64,000 nt of DNA from NCBI RefSeq assembly GCF_949987535.1, contig NC_080074.1, forward strand, positions 24,883,268 to 24,947,267, read 5' to 3'. Shown piece by piece: positions 33,420 through 45,399 of the stretch. A program made the position numbers and the translations under genes. The notes beneath the pieces are model-generated. The model saw only the letters and a list, made by a program, of their open reading frames with translations, searched no databases and was not told where the DNA came from. Positions within the stretch are counted from its first letter, which is position 1, and each line of letters opens with the position of its first letter. The stretch comes from Balaenoptera acutorostrata. Taxonomy: Eukaryota > Chordata > Mammalia > Artiodactyla > Balaenopteridae.

Positions 33420-33775
33420 ACTGCCCCCCTTCACTCCAGGTTCTCCTCTAATCTTCCTTGCACACTATTGCCAGGCGAAGTTTCCTAAGGGAAAGCTCTG
33501 ATCTCATCACTGTTTCAAAACCTTCAACGCTACCTTATTACCTTCGGCAGGATTTCACTAATTATGTGATGATAACACATTTCCCTATTTCCTCTCCTAC
33601 TCATCATTCGGCTCCTTTTCAGTCTCCAGTACTGATGCACTCTCCTCTACCTGTCCTTTAACATGTTTGTTAGAATTCCTTAAATCTTGACTATAGCCCC
33701 TTCTCATTCTATACCTTCTCCTTAGGCGACCCCATCCTTACTGAGGCTTTCATTAATATCTAGATGCCAACGAAT
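33420..33775 (+). repeat. ancient L2-like LINE fragment
   Basis: Reads 'agctctgatctcatcactg', 'tttcaaaaccttcaacgc', the style of L2 3' sequence, then is interrupted by a CHR SINE and an old L1. Confidence 0.42.
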
Positions 33776-33791
33776 CTCATTAATTGTTTTT

Positions 33792-34140
33792 TGTGTGTTT
33801 GTTTGTTGTATTTATTTATTTTTGGCTGTGTTGGGTCTTGCTGCAAGTGTGCTTTCTCTAGTTGCAGCGAGTGGGGGCTACTCTTCGTTGAGGTGTGCGG
33901 ACTTCTCACTGTGGTGGCTTCTTTTGTTGTGGAGCACTGGCTCTAGGTGCACGGGCTTCAGTAGTTGTGGCACGTGGGCTCAGTAGTTGTGGCTTGCGGG
34001 CTCTAGAGCGCAGGCTCAGTAGTTGTGGCGCGTGGGCTTAGTAGCTCCGCGGCATGTGGGATCTTCCTGGACCAGGGCTCGAACCCATGTCCCCTGAATT
34101 GGCAGGTGGGTTCTTAACCACTGTGCCTTCAGGGAAGTCC
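33792..34140 (-). mobile_element. CHR-2-type SINE, long form
   Basis: Full-length minus-strand copy; head at right 'ttcagggaagtccc', (TTTA)n tail complement at left. Perfect 16-bp target-site duplication ctcattaattgttttt at 33776-33791 and 34141-34156. Has the long middle ('gggctctagagcgcaggctc'). Confidence 0.95.
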
Positions 34141-34156
34141 CTCATTAATTGTTTTT

Positions 34157-35555
34157 AATTACAGTAAAATATACATGAAATTTACCATTCACGCATTTAA
34201 AGTGTACAATTCAATGGCATTGAGTACGTTCACAATATTGTGCAACCATCACTATTACCTAGTTCCAGAATTTTACCATCATCTCAAATGGAAACCCCAG
34301 ACCTATTGAGTAGTCACTCCCCATTTTCTCACACCCCTAGTCCCTGGCAATCACTAATCTGCTTTGTGTCTCTGTGGACTTGCCTATTCTGGATATCCCA
34401 TATAAATGGAATCTTACAATATGGGGCCTTTTGTATTTGGCTTCTTTCACTTAGAAGCGTAAGGTTTTTGAGGTTCATTCATGTTGTAGCATGTATCAGT
34501 ACTTCATCCCTTTGTCTTTGTCTGGCTAAAAAATATTTCACTGTATGGCTATACCGCATTGTTTATCCATTCATCTGTTGATGGACATTTGGGTTGTTTT
34601 CATCTTTTTAGCTATTGTGAATAATGCTGCTATAAACATTAGTGTACAAGTTTTTGCTTGAATACCTGTTTTCAATTTTTTTATTTTTTGGATATATACC
34701 TAGGAGTGAAATTGCTGGGTCATCTGGTATTACTATATTTAACTTATTGAGGAACTGCTAAACTGATCTCCATAATGGCTGCACCATTTTATATTTTCAC
34801 CAGCAATGTATGAGGGATCCAATTTCTCCACATCTTTGTCAACACTTGTTATTTTCATTTTTTAAAATTATGGCCATTCTGATTGATGCAAAGTGCCATG
34901 TCTTTGTGGTTTTGATTTGCATTTGCCTAATGAATGACTGATGACATGGAGTATCGTTTCATACTCTTTTTAGCCATTTATATATATCTTCTTTGGAAAA
35001 ATGTCTATTCCAGTCCTTTGTCCATTTTTAAATGGGGTTGTTTGTCTTTTTGTTTCTGAGTTGTAAGAGTTCTTTATATATTCTGGATGCTAGACCCTTA
35101 GTAGACATATGATTTGCAAATAGTTTCTCCCATTTTGTAGGTTGACTTTTTACTCTTGTGATAGTGTTCTTTGATGCACAAAAGTTTTTAACTTTGATGA
35201 AGTCCAGATTATCCTTTTTTGTTATTGCTGCTTTTGTTTTCATGTCATATATAAGAAATCATTAAAAGAGAAAAAAATTATTTCCAAATCCAAGGTCATG
35301 AAGATTTGCCATTATGTTTTCTTCTTAGAGTTTTGAAGTTTTAGCTCGTAAATTTAGGTCTTTTGAGTTCTCATTTTTAGTTAATTTTTGTTTGTAAATG
35401 ATGTGAATAGGGGTCTAACTCCATTCTTTTGCATGTGGATATCCAGTTGTCCCAGCACCATTTGTTGAAGAGATTGTTCCTTTCCCCATTGAATGGTCTT
35501 GGCACCTCTGTCAAAAGTCATTTGACCATTGATATACGGGAACCCTTATTATCTC
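34157..35555 (-). mobile_element. old L1 (L1M-type) 3' end and ORF2 remnant
   Basis: Minus-strand L1: 3' UTR at the left ('aaaatatacatgaaatttacc', 'tcaatggcattgagtac', 'ctggatatcccatataaatgg') then ORF2 C-terminal part. A decayed piece of ORF2 survives on the minus strand at 35243-35028 ('VKNFCASKNTITRVKSQPTK' region). Homology fades near 35555 after 'tggtcttggcacctctgtc'. Heavily mutated, so much older than the 18.8-kb copy. Confidence 0.9.
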
Positions 35556-35859
35556 TTACACAGATTTCTCCTCTGAACTTAAGACCCACATGTATCCATC
35601 AGGCCATTCAACATATACACCTTGACATTCCCAGAGCAGATCAGATGGTGTCCAACATCTCCAAACATGTTCATATTCCACTGTTCTTTCTGGGCACCAC
35701 CATTCATTTAGCCGTGGAAGCTAGAAACGTTTCCCTCTCCTTTATTCTCCATATCCAACTCCCATCAACTGAGTCTCCACAATATATCTTAAATCTCTCC
35801 AATTCTTTCAAGCTCCTCAACCATTCCCTAGATCAAGTTACTGTGGTTTACTCTCTGCA

Positions 35860-36340
35860 CCATTAAAAGGTCTCCTAACCAGACTCATCTCTCTGCATCT
35901 ATTCTTATACTCTTTTAGTCTATTATTCAGGGAACTTTTTAAAAAAGACAAATCAAATCATCTGTCTCTCTCACTCTCCCATCCCCACTCCAAGCCCACC
36001 TTGTTTAAAATTTTTCAATTTCCTCCCACTGTTTATAGGATAAATACCAAAACGGTAATGTGGCCTGTAAGGTTCTGCAGGACCTGATTCTGAATTTCCT
36101 CTTCAGCCTGATTATACCACTCTTTACCTTTCAAGTACATAACTCCTACTCAACCTTCAGGTCTCACCTCAAATGTGACTTACTAAGGTGACTTCTACTA
36201 AAGCAGGTCCCCTTGCTAATTGTTATTTTAACACACTGTGCATTTCCTTTATAGAGATTTTCACAACTTGAAATTATGTATCTGTGAGATTATTTGTGTC
36301 TATTCCCCACTAGATTTAAAGCTCTGTGAACTCCACATTT
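35860..36340 (+). repeat. ancient L2 LINE fragment
   Basis: 'aggtctcctaaccagactc', 'aatcaaatcatctgtctctc', 'gtggcctgtaaggttctgc', 'aactcctactcaaccttcagg', 'tctcacctcaaatgtgac', 'ctagatttaaagctctgtgaac' follow the order of the L2 3' region. Confidence 0.58.
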
Positions 36341-36487
36341 TCTAGCCTAGAAAATTTCAAGACCCTCCATCATCTGACCTTTATTGACTTACTCACAACT
36401 ATTCTCCTTCACATTCCCATCCTCACATTCTGATAAAACCCAGTAAAAATTCTGTCATTGTATACATAGTTTGTCCATACTGTTGTT

Positions 36488-36613
36488 TTCCTGTTTTCTC
36501 TTACTCTATTTTTCTATTTTACTATTACTCTAGCTCATTTTCACTCTTCACTCATTTATTTAAGTTTAACTTAGGGAGTACCGACTATGTGTCAAGTCCT
36601 GTACTAGAGATAC
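36488..36613 (+). repeat. 126-bp duplicated segment, copy A
   Basis: Matches 40360-40485 in the same orientation over 126 bp with no gaps and two differences (T36557/C40429 and G36583/T40455). Sequence runs from 'ttcctgttttctcttac' to 'gtactagagatac'. Copy A continues naturally into an L2-like fragment on its right, so it is probably the source. Confidence 0.95.
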
Positions 36614-36960
36614 TGGACTAGACATACAGAACAGAGTAAGCCATGATTTGTGATACAAAGAAAGCAAGGAAACAGGTATATAAACAAATAGCTATAACCC
36701 CAGATGAAAGTTGATATGAAAAAGACTTCTAAAAATTATCATGGGAACAGAGAAGTTTCCTCTTCCTGAGAAAGTCATCAAAGCTCCACTACAGAATGCA
36801 TAATTTTAGCTAGGTCTTGAAAAGTGAGTAAGAATGGGAAAGGAGAGGTTTTCAAGGATAAGCATTTATCATTGGTAAATCATGATGAAGGACAGTGACA
36901 TGTTTGGGAGCAGCAAGTGGCCCACTTTGTGTGGCACACAGGGCTTGGGCAGAGGGTGCG
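36614..36960. repeat. ancient L2-like LINE fragment
   Basis: Continues from copy A with 'acagaacagagtaagcc', 'aggaaacaggtatataaac', 'tagctaggtcttgaaaag', wording shared with the fragment at 3290-3790. Family name is tentative. Confidence 0.4.
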
Positions 36961-37099
36961 ACCAAAAGGTGAGATGTCCAAGTTAAAAGCCCATGCCATT
37001 ATGTTTTGGACACAGCTGACAACCACAGTCTTGAGCAACTGCCCCTTTCCCTCACTCTAAAAGAAAAAGTATAACTTTCTAATAAAACATTAATATGAG

Positions 37100-37715
37100 A
37101 AACTCTCTGGTGGAAAGATTCTAGGGTGGCCCCAGTGAATCCTGCTTCCTGGTGTTCTTACCCTGTATAATCCCTTACCCTTGAGTGTGGGTGGAACTCG
37201 TGACTTTCTTGGAGCCAAAACTACAGTCTTGCCTATGAAATTAATGTCCTAAATCAAGTGTTGACCAATTAAAAGGGAGATTATTCAGGTTGGAGGAGAA
37301 AGGGACAGACTTATTCAGATGAAATCCCTCAAAAGAGAGACTGGATGCTCCCCGAAGCAAGAAACTCCACTTGTGAGGATGATGAAGTAAACAGCCATGT
37401 TGGAGAAGCTAACAAGAAACTTTGGGCAGCCTGCGGCCGACAGCCAGCAAAAAGCAGGGGCTGCAGGCACGTAGCCACAAGGAAACGAATTCCGCCAGCA
37501 ACCTTAGAAATGAATTCTTCCCCAGTCAAGCCTCTTGATGTGAATGCAGCCCTGGCCAACACCTTGACTGTAGCCCTGTGAGATCCTGAGCAGAGAACCC
37601 AGTTGTGCCATGCCACACTCCTGACCTAGAGAAACTGTGTGACAATAAATGTGGGTTATTTGAAGCTGCTAATTTGTGGCAATTTGTCAGGCAGAAATAG
37701 AAAACTGATATACAT
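37100..37715 (+). mobile_element. MLT1-type (MaLR) LTR
   Basis: Sense-strand LTR: 'gtgaatcctgcttcctggtg', 'tgaatgcagccctggccaac', 'accttgactgtagccctgtg', 'acaataaatgtgggttatttg', 'gctgctaatttgtggcaattt', near 'gaaaactgatata'. Contains a polyadenylation-type AATAAA. Non-coding fossil. Confidence 0.75.
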
Positions 37716-38993
37716 TCTAAGCTAGTGAAGATGTTTTTGTTGTTGTCATGTGTTTCTTACTTTTTTTTCCCCCCAAAATGGCTTAAATACTGAAGGGACA
37801 ATTGAAAGAATACATTGGTTGGAACAAAATTTAAGTGCATTTGTAGCCAACTCCCCAATAAAACGAAGTGACAATTGAATGCTTTAATTCGATTTGCTCT
37901 ACTTTACTGGAATGTGTAACTTCCCCCCGCCCCCACGGCCCCCAGGCTTTCATTCTTAGTAGTTTCTTTGGCTTTTAATCAACTAGTTGCTCTCAGGTGA
38001 AAGAAGAAAAAAAAAAAAAGATAGCAGATTTAAAGATCAAAACACAACCATAAAAAAACAAATGGAAGAGCACGCTTACTGCACAACACACTACAGCACA
38101 TGAAACAGTCCACAGCCTGTCTTGCTGCAATGCTTCCTCGCCTCTGCTATTTGAGTCAGTGTTTTCCCACAGGAATAATTTTATAGGAAGTTGATGACCC
38201 AGCATCAAATATGTCATTGCTATGACTAATATGGTCAATTTATATATAATAAAAGCAAAGAAGGGATTCAGAGCCTCTACAATAATTTAAAATGAAGATA
38301 TTATGTTTCAACTTATAAAGATAGGCATAAAAAGACCATTCATCTTGCTTATAAAATAAGTTCACAAGTAACATAATAAATATATATGGTTTAAAATATA
38401 ACTTTATAACATCATTTTTAATCTAACTAATATGCTAGACCAGATAAACACATCATTTAATTTCACCTAATTTTGTTAAGAAGCTAACTTATCCCCATAC
38501 AGAAATCTAGCAAAGATAATTATAAATTTATATTGCTTATGAAAATAGAATTGAAACTCTGAAGTAAAATACCAGGGAAAAGATACAATAGTATATGAAA
38601 AGAGGAATCCTCCCTGACCATGTAGAATTTATCCCCCAAACAAAAGATGGGTCCATATTCAAAAATAAATCACAACAACTCATATCTGTAGGTATTAAAG
38701 AGGGGGATGTTCAACAGAGGTTGGAAACTATTAAATTTCTGTTCATATCTTTAATGTTTAAAACACTTTGAAAACTAGAGCTTATAGGATAATTATTAAA
38801 TATTAAAAAGCCTTCTCAAACCAATAACCCACCTAATGTACAACAGGTAGCTTCTAAATGCATTCCAGTTTAAATCCACTATCTTTGATCAAGCTCTGCT
38901 TATTTCACCTTCCAAATAGTTCTCTAATCTTTTGATGGTTCAGGCCTTCAGTGTGTCTTACCTGGAGGACTAAACAGTCTCCTAAATGATGAA
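37716..38993. other. intergenic, no gene seen
   Basis: AT-rich, with no exon or firmly identifiable repeat. Short A-runs near 38010 and 38050. Confidence 0.45.
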
Positions 38994-39352
38994 TGCTCTG
39001 GTCTGAATGTTTGTGTTGCCCCCTGCACCAGATTCATATCTTGAAACCCTAACCCCCAAGATGATGTTGTTAGGAGGTGGAGGCTTTGGGAGGTGATTAA
39101 GTCATGAGAGCGGAGCCCTCCTGAATAGGATTAGTGTTCTTATAAAAGAGGCCACAGAGAGATCCCTCATCCCTTCTCCCATGTGAGGACACAGTGAGAA
39201 GGTGCTTCCTGTGCACCAGAAAGCAGGCCCGAATCTGCCAGCACCTTGATCTTGGACTTCCCATCCTCCAGAACTGTGAAAATACATTTCCATTGTTTAT
39301 AAGCCACCCAGTCATGGTACTTTGTTATAGCAGCCCAAACACACTAAGACTA
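38994..39352 (+). mobile_element. MLT1-type (MaLR) LTR
   Basis: Sense LTR: 'ctggtctgaatgtttgtg', 'ccctaacccccaagatgatg', 'taggaggtggaggctttggg', 'ttataaaagaggccacagag', 'tgtgaggacacagtgagaag', 'ccttgatcttggacttccc', 'ttataagccacccagtcatgg', 'agcagcccaaacacactaag'. Full block order of this LTR family; one of the better preserved copies here. Confidence 0.88.
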
Positions 39353-39369
39353 CATCACTGCCCTTAGCC

Positions 39370-39905
39370 TAATTCGTCTCAAAGCCATTCTCTTCACTGT
39401 GGTCAGAATCATATTTCTAAATTTGATTGTGTCACATCCCTGATTAAAACCCTTTATTGGTTCCTCCAAAGAGAACCTAGTACTTGGCATGCTCCCAAGG
39501 TACATGCTTGATGATCTGACATGGCTCATCTCTGCAACTCACATCCTGCTTTCCCTGCCTGGCCCTTGCAGGTCCTGTGCATGCTATTTCCAGCCTCCTG
39601 TCTGGGAGGCATGTCCTCCTCCCTCTTTACCAGGTATTTATTCATCTTTAATCCTCAGTTCAGGACTTTTATCTCCTATTTCCTCTAAGAAGCCTTCTCA
39701 GATACTACTCTACCTTTTCAGATTGTTACTAATACCCCTCTCTGCTGCCTCCATAAGTGCCCTGTGTATATATCTATTCCCCACTCTTAGCACATGATTA
39801 TTGAGTTTCTGTATCTGTCGTTTCTGCTCAATGAGTGTGCTCTTCAGTATGATCCCCAGTGCTTAGGACACAGGAGGTGACTGCTGTTCACTGAATGAAT
39901 GATGA
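39370..39905 (+). repeat. ancient L2 LINE fragment
   Basis: 'ttgattgtgtcacatccctg', 'attaaaaccctttattggttcc', 'cttctcagatactactctacc', 'tagcacatgattattgag', closing 'tgttcactgaatgaatgatgaa', i.e. the L2 3' end with its TGAATGAATGA-type tail. Confidence 0.62.
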
Positions 39906-40359
39906 AAAAAAGTGAAGACGAGGGAGCAAAAGTGAGCCCTGTCAGTTGGAACACCTCTCCTGAAGCACAGTCTGGAATGGAATCCTCTGTGGGAGTTGCC
40001 CAGACCAGGGGATAATGCCTGAGAGTATTATCTACCACTAATCCTGAGAGAAACCCCAGCAAAGCCAAACTTCTACATCTGGGATATCCTATAGATCTAC
40101 CCAAATCATCTCACACCCACACTCAGAGGATGTGCTATTCCCCTTTCAAACTTAAAAAGCCAAACCTGTTGTACAAAATGGATGTCAGCTACACTTACCT
40201 AACAAAGCTGAAGATGATGGTCACATTTAAGAGTGTGCATACTTTCTAACAAGAAGGGTAGAAACAGAGAAGTCAGTCCCCTCATTCTGTAATCTACAGG
40301 CAAACATCCCCCTGTTTACTAGATAAATTCTAAACTCTTAGCTATGTCCTACAAAGCCC

Positions 40360-40485
40360 TTCCTGTTTTCTCTTACTCTATTTTTCTATTTTACTATTAC
40401 TCTAGCTCATTTTCACTCTTCACTCATTCATTTAAGTTTAACTTAGGGAGTACCTACTATGTGTCAAGTCCTGTACTAGAGATAC
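40360..40485 (+). repeat. 126-bp duplicated segment, copy B
   Basis: Copy of 36488-36613 (124/126 identical). It interrupts an L2-like sequence: left flank 'ctatgtcctacaaagccc', right flank 'cttcctctccagtcttctc' join sensibly if the 126 bp are removed. Left-edge microhomology TTCCTG. No poly(A) and no target-site duplication longer than the few shared bases. Confidence 0.9.
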
Positions 40486-41134
40486 CTTCCTCTCCAGTCT
40501 TCTCTTGTATAAGCTCCTCGTATGGCCCACATTCCAGCTGTTCCCTCCTACTAAATTTAGGCAACTTGGTTCTTTGCCAAAGTCAATAACTTTGATATTT
40601 AAAAAGAATTCAGTAACGATAGCAAAATTTAGATATCCAGATATTCTTGTTTCATTTCGGCAGATAAAGACTTAGTGTGCATGATCATCTTAAAAAATGA
40701 GAAATAAAATGTTTTCTTATTTCACTAGTATTCAAATAATAGAGTAGGTGTCTTTTGACATAAGATGTGCTTCAAACAAATTTTGAAAAGTTCAATTTGT
40801 CAGAATGCAAAATGAGGCATAATTGATTTTTAACATTTTAATTTTAAGTGAGCTGGTTGTCAGATTTCACTTGAAAAGGACCCACAATATCTACATCAAG
40901 GGCATGTCAACTATCTTCAACCATTATTGTCATTTTTCTATGTTCATAAATTTATCCTACTACTATAAATCCTATTATTTGACATGTGTGAAGAAGGAAG
41001 AATTATGGTTAACCAAATTTCCAGTTTATTGCGAATGTCATAAATACCATACAGAAATTAATAATTTATAACAATCCCTACATGTTTTCCATATTATTCA
41101 ACAATTGATAAAATTAGATATGAGATGATACTGA
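40486..41134. other. intergenic, no gene seen
   Basis: 40486-40600 is the right part of the interrupted L2-like fragment; the rest is AT-rich unique-looking sequence without a supported exon. Confidence 0.42.
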
Positions 41135-41660
41135 ACCTCTATGGAGGTCAAAGCACCATACTAGATATTGCAACTACAGACAGATTTCCAAAATGGCCTT
41201 TGCCCAGTGGGGAGAGAGACCTGGAGACAAACCAACCCAATTCTATAAGAATTATAATAGTGATAGGAAGTGAATTTTTGGATGCATGGAAGAGAGCATG
41301 ATTGCCTTTAGGTTATGGAAAAGTGTCACAAAAGAGGTGACATGTGAAAAGTGTCCTGAAGGATCTGTAGAAGTTTGCTAGGCAGAGAGAACAATGAGAG
41401 TGATTGCCCAGAGCTATGAAATGGCATGGTACTTTCTGGTACCTGAGACTGAAATATCTGGGGCAGGGCTGTGGAGCAGCAGGAAGGATCAGGTTACCAC
41501 ATCAAAGACTACACATGGGCTTTTTCTATGGACAATTCGTTTTGCCTTTTGGGTGAGGACAACACTAGTATTATAGAAGTGTATGCAGCAAATAAGAAGA
41601 AACAGAGTAAGGCAAAAAGCCTAGGTAAGAGGCTCTTACAATAAATCTCAGCAAAGTATG
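41135..41660. repeat. ancient L2-like LINE fragment
   Basis: 'agaggtgacatgtgaaaag', 'tgtcctgaaggatctgtag', 'aagtttgctaggcagagag' resemble the fragments at 3290 and 36614. Assignment tentative. Confidence 0.4.
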
Positions 41661-41707
41661 AAGAAGCTCCAAATCACAGCAGCTGGAATAAAGGTGAGTC
41701 AAGATGT

Positions 41708-42310
41708 TTATCAGTCACCTATTGCTGCATAATAAACAACCAAGAAACTCCCAGTAGCATACAACCGTAGGCATTTGTTCCCATAGATCTGAGGATCTAT
41801 TGGGCTGGACTAAAGCTGGGTTTGGCTGAGTGGCTTGGCTGAGACAGCTCTGCGTCACATGTCTCATCTTCCTCGGGACCAGCAGCTAGCCTAGGAAGCT
41901 TTTTGTGTTTAGTTTCGTTTTTTAAGGTCCATGTCAGAGGTACAAGAGAGCGGGTGGAAACATGCAAGACCTCTTAAAGCCTGGGCTTGGAATTGGCACA
42001 CCATCATTTCTGCTTTATTGGCCAAAGCAAGCCACATGGCCAAACCCAAAGTCACAAGGAGGGGAAACATATTCCACCTCTTTAGTAGTAGGAACTGCAA
42101 AGTCAAATGGCAAAGGGCAGGAATACAGCTAGGGGTTTAGGACTGGTGACAATAATGCAAAATACCACATTCTGGCCTCCAGGACACAATAATTCATGTT
42201 CTTCCAAATGCAACATATGCTCACCCCAACCCAAGGACTCTAAAGGTCACACCCAATCACAGCATCAGGCTCAGTTCAAGATCTTGTAATCTACACTAGA
42301 TTCAGATATG
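41708..42310 (-). mobile_element. MaLR-type LTR sequence
   Basis: Minus-strand LTR wording: 'ttatcagtcacctattgctgc', 'ctgaggatctattgggctgg', 'ggccaaagcaagccacatgg', 'ccaaacccaaagtcacaagg'. The right part from 42181 ('atgttcttccaaatgcaac', 'cacagcatcaggctcag') may belong to a second, adjoining LTR-type element. Non-coding. Confidence 0.6.
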
Positions 42311-42677
42311 TTTCATCTTGATAAGAACAATGGATTGCTCTTTGTTCAGAGAACAATGAACAGAAGAATGACCAACTCCCGAGATACACGCATACGCACA
42401 CACACGGAACCTACAAGCTGAAACCAGGACAGGATAACTGCAATAAACACTCCCATTTTAGAAGACTGGGAGGCTCCTAGCAGTCACTGGCCTACAGCAA
42501 TTCTAAAATTCAACTGGGCCCAAGTTGCTCTGTGGATGGGAAATGTTTCTTAATTAGGCCTGGGTTCTGCTTCCTGGGAGTGCCTCCCAAATCCATTGTT
42601 CTCCACAATGTTTCTACTGCTCTTCAAGATGTCCTTCGTTTTTCATCCTCCTCAACCATTTCTTAAAAGGGCTTTGG

Positions 42678-43015
42678 GGGCTTCCCTGGTGGCGCAGTGG
42701 TTGAGAATCCACCTGCCAATGCAGGGGACACGGGTTTGAGCCCTGGTCTGGGAAGATCCCACATGCCGCGGAGCGGCTGGGCGCTTGAGCCACAACTACT
42801 GAGCCTGCGCGTCTGGAGCCTGTGCTCCACAACAAGAGAGGCCGCGATAGTGAGAGGCCCGCGCACCGTGATGAAGAGTGGCCCCCGCTTGCCGCAACTA
42901 GAGAAAGCCCTCGCACAGAAACGAAGACCCAACACAGCCAAAAATAAATAAATTAATTAATTAATTAATTTTTTTTAAAAAGAATTGAGCAGCTTTTATT
43001 AAAAAAAAAGAAAAA
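42678..43015 (+). mobile_element. CHR-2-type SINE with unusual 3' tail
   Basis: Starts 'ggcttccctggtggcgcag' and carries the 'gagcggctgggcg' junction of the deleted subfamily. Flanked by a 13-bp duplication with one mismatch: aaaagggctttgg at 42665-42677 and aaaaggtctttgg at 43016-43028, next to a TT/AAAA cleavage site. The tail between the SINE body (ending ~42960) and the right duplication holds extra non-SINE sequence ('aattgagcagcttttatt') before an A-run. Confidence 0.9.
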
Positions 43016-43028
43016 AAAAGGTCTTTGG

Positions 43029-43377
43029 AAGATAGGCCATTTTGGCAACAGAGCAACTTTCTCAGCCTGCCTCCTGGATTACAAAGTCGAGGGCTTGGAG
43101 AATTTTTTATATTTTTGAAAAGCCTCAATCTTTTAGTCCTAAGTGGCAGCAGTGATTTTGGTAAATCAACTGTTTAAAACACTTTGTAAATGTTTATGTA
43201 TTTGACTCCAGTCTACCCAGTGAGCCAGAAGTCAAAAGTCATACCCACAATTATTTTCTAGACATACTTCTCTCTCACTCTTAATTACTGCTACTAATAA
43301 GTGCATATCAGACTAATGTGGGACCATGCCCTTAAGCTTCCTAAATGTCCTTTTTACCGGTTGAAAAGGCATACCAC
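43029..43377. other. intergenic, no gene seen
   Basis: No supported exon or named repeat. Confidence 0.4.
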
Positions 43378-43685
43378 AGGTTCTCAATTTTTTTAGCCTC
43401 AGGTATCTTTTATACTATTAAAAATTATTAAAGACTCCAAAGAGCTTACCTTAGAAAATTCTAGAAAGTACAAGAACCCATTCCATTAGATATCAGGGCA
43501 ACGATGTAATCACATGTCACATAACCACTGGAAAACTTCACTCTATGCTCATGAGAAAATAAGAATGAAAAAGACAATGTCTTAGTACTGTTATGAAAAT
43601 AATTCTGACCTCATAGGCCCCCAAAATGATCTTAGGAATTCTCAGGGCTCACCAAACCACATTTGGAGAATTATTGGTCTACTAA
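43378..43685. mobile_element. hAT-Charlie-type DNA transposon fossil
   Basis: 'aggttctcaatttttttagcc', 'ttaaaaattattaaagactcc', 'cacataaccactggaaaac', 'ttatgaaaataattctgacc', closing 'catttggagaattattgg'. This word order fits a common non-autonomous hAT-Charlie fossil of mammals; exact family not certain. Confidence 0.5.
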
Positions 43686-44394
43686 AAGACACTTTTTTTC
43701 CTTTCAGAGGCTCTAACTATAGATTCCATAGCCACACCCTTGATTTTCCCACAAATAACATAAATCTAAAGACTCTCTCTTTACCTTTTTAACTCTGTAG
43801 TCTTTAAGAGCTCCATCTATCTAAGTATGTGGAACTTGATAATTTAATACATAAAATAATTTTTTACTAGAAATATGCAGTGATTATCTACAGTATTAAC
43901 TTGTTTGGCATTCTGTTAACTTTAACTGCAAAGTAATACATCTAAACCTTATTGATACAAGGTAAGAAGAACCTTGAAAAGAAATAGAGAGACTAGAGCT
44001 CATGACTTGCCAAGTAGGATGGTCCTACTGGAACCCCAAGAGTTTGTTTGGAACTCTGAAGGGTTACACCTTAAAAATAAGAATAAACCAGGAATTTAAA
44101 CTCAACTTGGAAACACCTCAATCCCTGATTGCGGTACAATGACATGGGCGTGCTCATTCCCCTAGCCTAACTGCCTGCCACGGTGGAAGTAAATCTTCTC
44201 AGGGAGAAGATAATAGCATTCAGAGACTCAGAGTATTTCTACAATTTTTCATGATATCAATCACTCAATAAAGAAATATTCAAGAAGATCAGATGACACA
44301 ATGTGACCAAAAACTGAGAGAAATAATGTAAAATAGAAACAAAAGCATAGGATATCCAGATATTAGTTATCAGACACAGACTTTCAAATGACTA
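43686..44394. other. intergenic, no gene seen
   Basis: AT-rich; no supported exon, RNA gene or named repeat. Confidence 0.4.
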
Positions 44395-44895
44395 AGGGAG
44401 GGGCAAGATAGGGGTAGGGGATCAAGAGGTACAAACTACTATGTAAAAAATAAATAAGCTGCAAGGATGTATTGTACAGCACAGGGAATATAACTAATAT
44501 TTTATAATAACTATAAATGAAGTATAATCTTTAAAAATTGTGAATCACTATGTTGTACACCTGAAACTTCTATTTTTTTTAAATTTATTTTTGGCTGCGT
44601 TGGGTCTTCGTTGCTGCGTACGGGCTTTCTCTAGTTGTGGCCAGTGGGGGTTGTGGTGCGCGGGCTTCTCATTGCGGTGGTTTCTCTTGTTGCAGAGCAC
44701 GGGCTCTAGGTGCACAGGCTTCAATAGTTGTGGCGCACGGGCTTAGTTGCTCCGCAGCATGTGGGATCTTCACAGACCAGGGCTCGAACCTGTATCCCCT
44801 GCATTGACTGGTGGATTCTTAACCACTGTGCCACCAGGGAAGTCCCTGAAACTTATATAATACTGTAAATCAACTATATCTCAATTAAAAAAGAA
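44395..44895 (+). mobile_element. L1 3'-end fragment, interrupted by SINE
   Basis: Sense L1 3' UTR: 'ggggcaagataggggtaggg', 'aaggatgtattgtacagcac', 'tatgttgtacacctgaaactt', then after the SINE 'ctgaaacttatataatactg', 'taaatcaactatatctcaatt' and an A-rich tail. Closely similar in wording to the nested L1 ending at 46564. Confidence 0.85.
44570..44845 (-). mobile_element. CHR-2-type SINE in L1 3' UTR
   Basis: Minus-strand copy inside the L1 3' end. Target-site duplication ctgaaactt at 44561-44569 and 44846-44854. Head at right 'ccaccagggaagtcc', A/T-rich tail at left. It is shorter than the other long-form copies (some middle blocks are missing). Confidence 0.92.
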
Positions 44896-45399
44896 AAGAA
44901 AATATTTGCTGTAGGTTTTTGGAAGATATATTTTCTCAGGATAAGGAAAATTTCTTCTATTCATAGTTTACCAAACAATTTCCTGAATTTTATCAGATAC
45001 TCTTTCTGTATCTATTGAGATTATCCTTATTGTGGTGATTTAAAATAATGGATTTGTTTAAAGTTAAATTATCCTTGTTTTCTCAAGATAAATTCAAATT
45101 AACTATAAAATAGTTATGTGATAAACACATATATGTGTATGTTATGTACTACACACACTTTTTCTATAGCTTTGTTTCAGTATAGTTTACAAAAAATAAA
45201 ATTAACTTAAAAACCGTAAAATTAATATATTTAAGGAATTAAATTATAAGATTTCACCAAGAGAATTAGAAACTATAAAAAAGAACAAAATGGAAATTCT
45301 AAGCTAAAAAATAAAATAGATGATATTAAATACCAGATTAGGTAAATACTAAATTAGACATAGCTGAAGAGAAAAATAGTTTCTGCTAAAATTTTTATT
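44896..45399 (-). mobile_element. old L1 ORF2 fragment and AT-rich sequence
   Basis: 44896-45060 reads as antisense L1 ORF2 ('gtaggtttttggaagatat', 'tctgtatctattgagattatcc'). 45061-45399 is AT-rich and I cannot assign it. Confidence 0.5.

Noticed and set aside
39097..39315. Open frames inside 39097-39315
   Set aside because: They fall wholly inside an MLT1-type LTR, which is non-coding.
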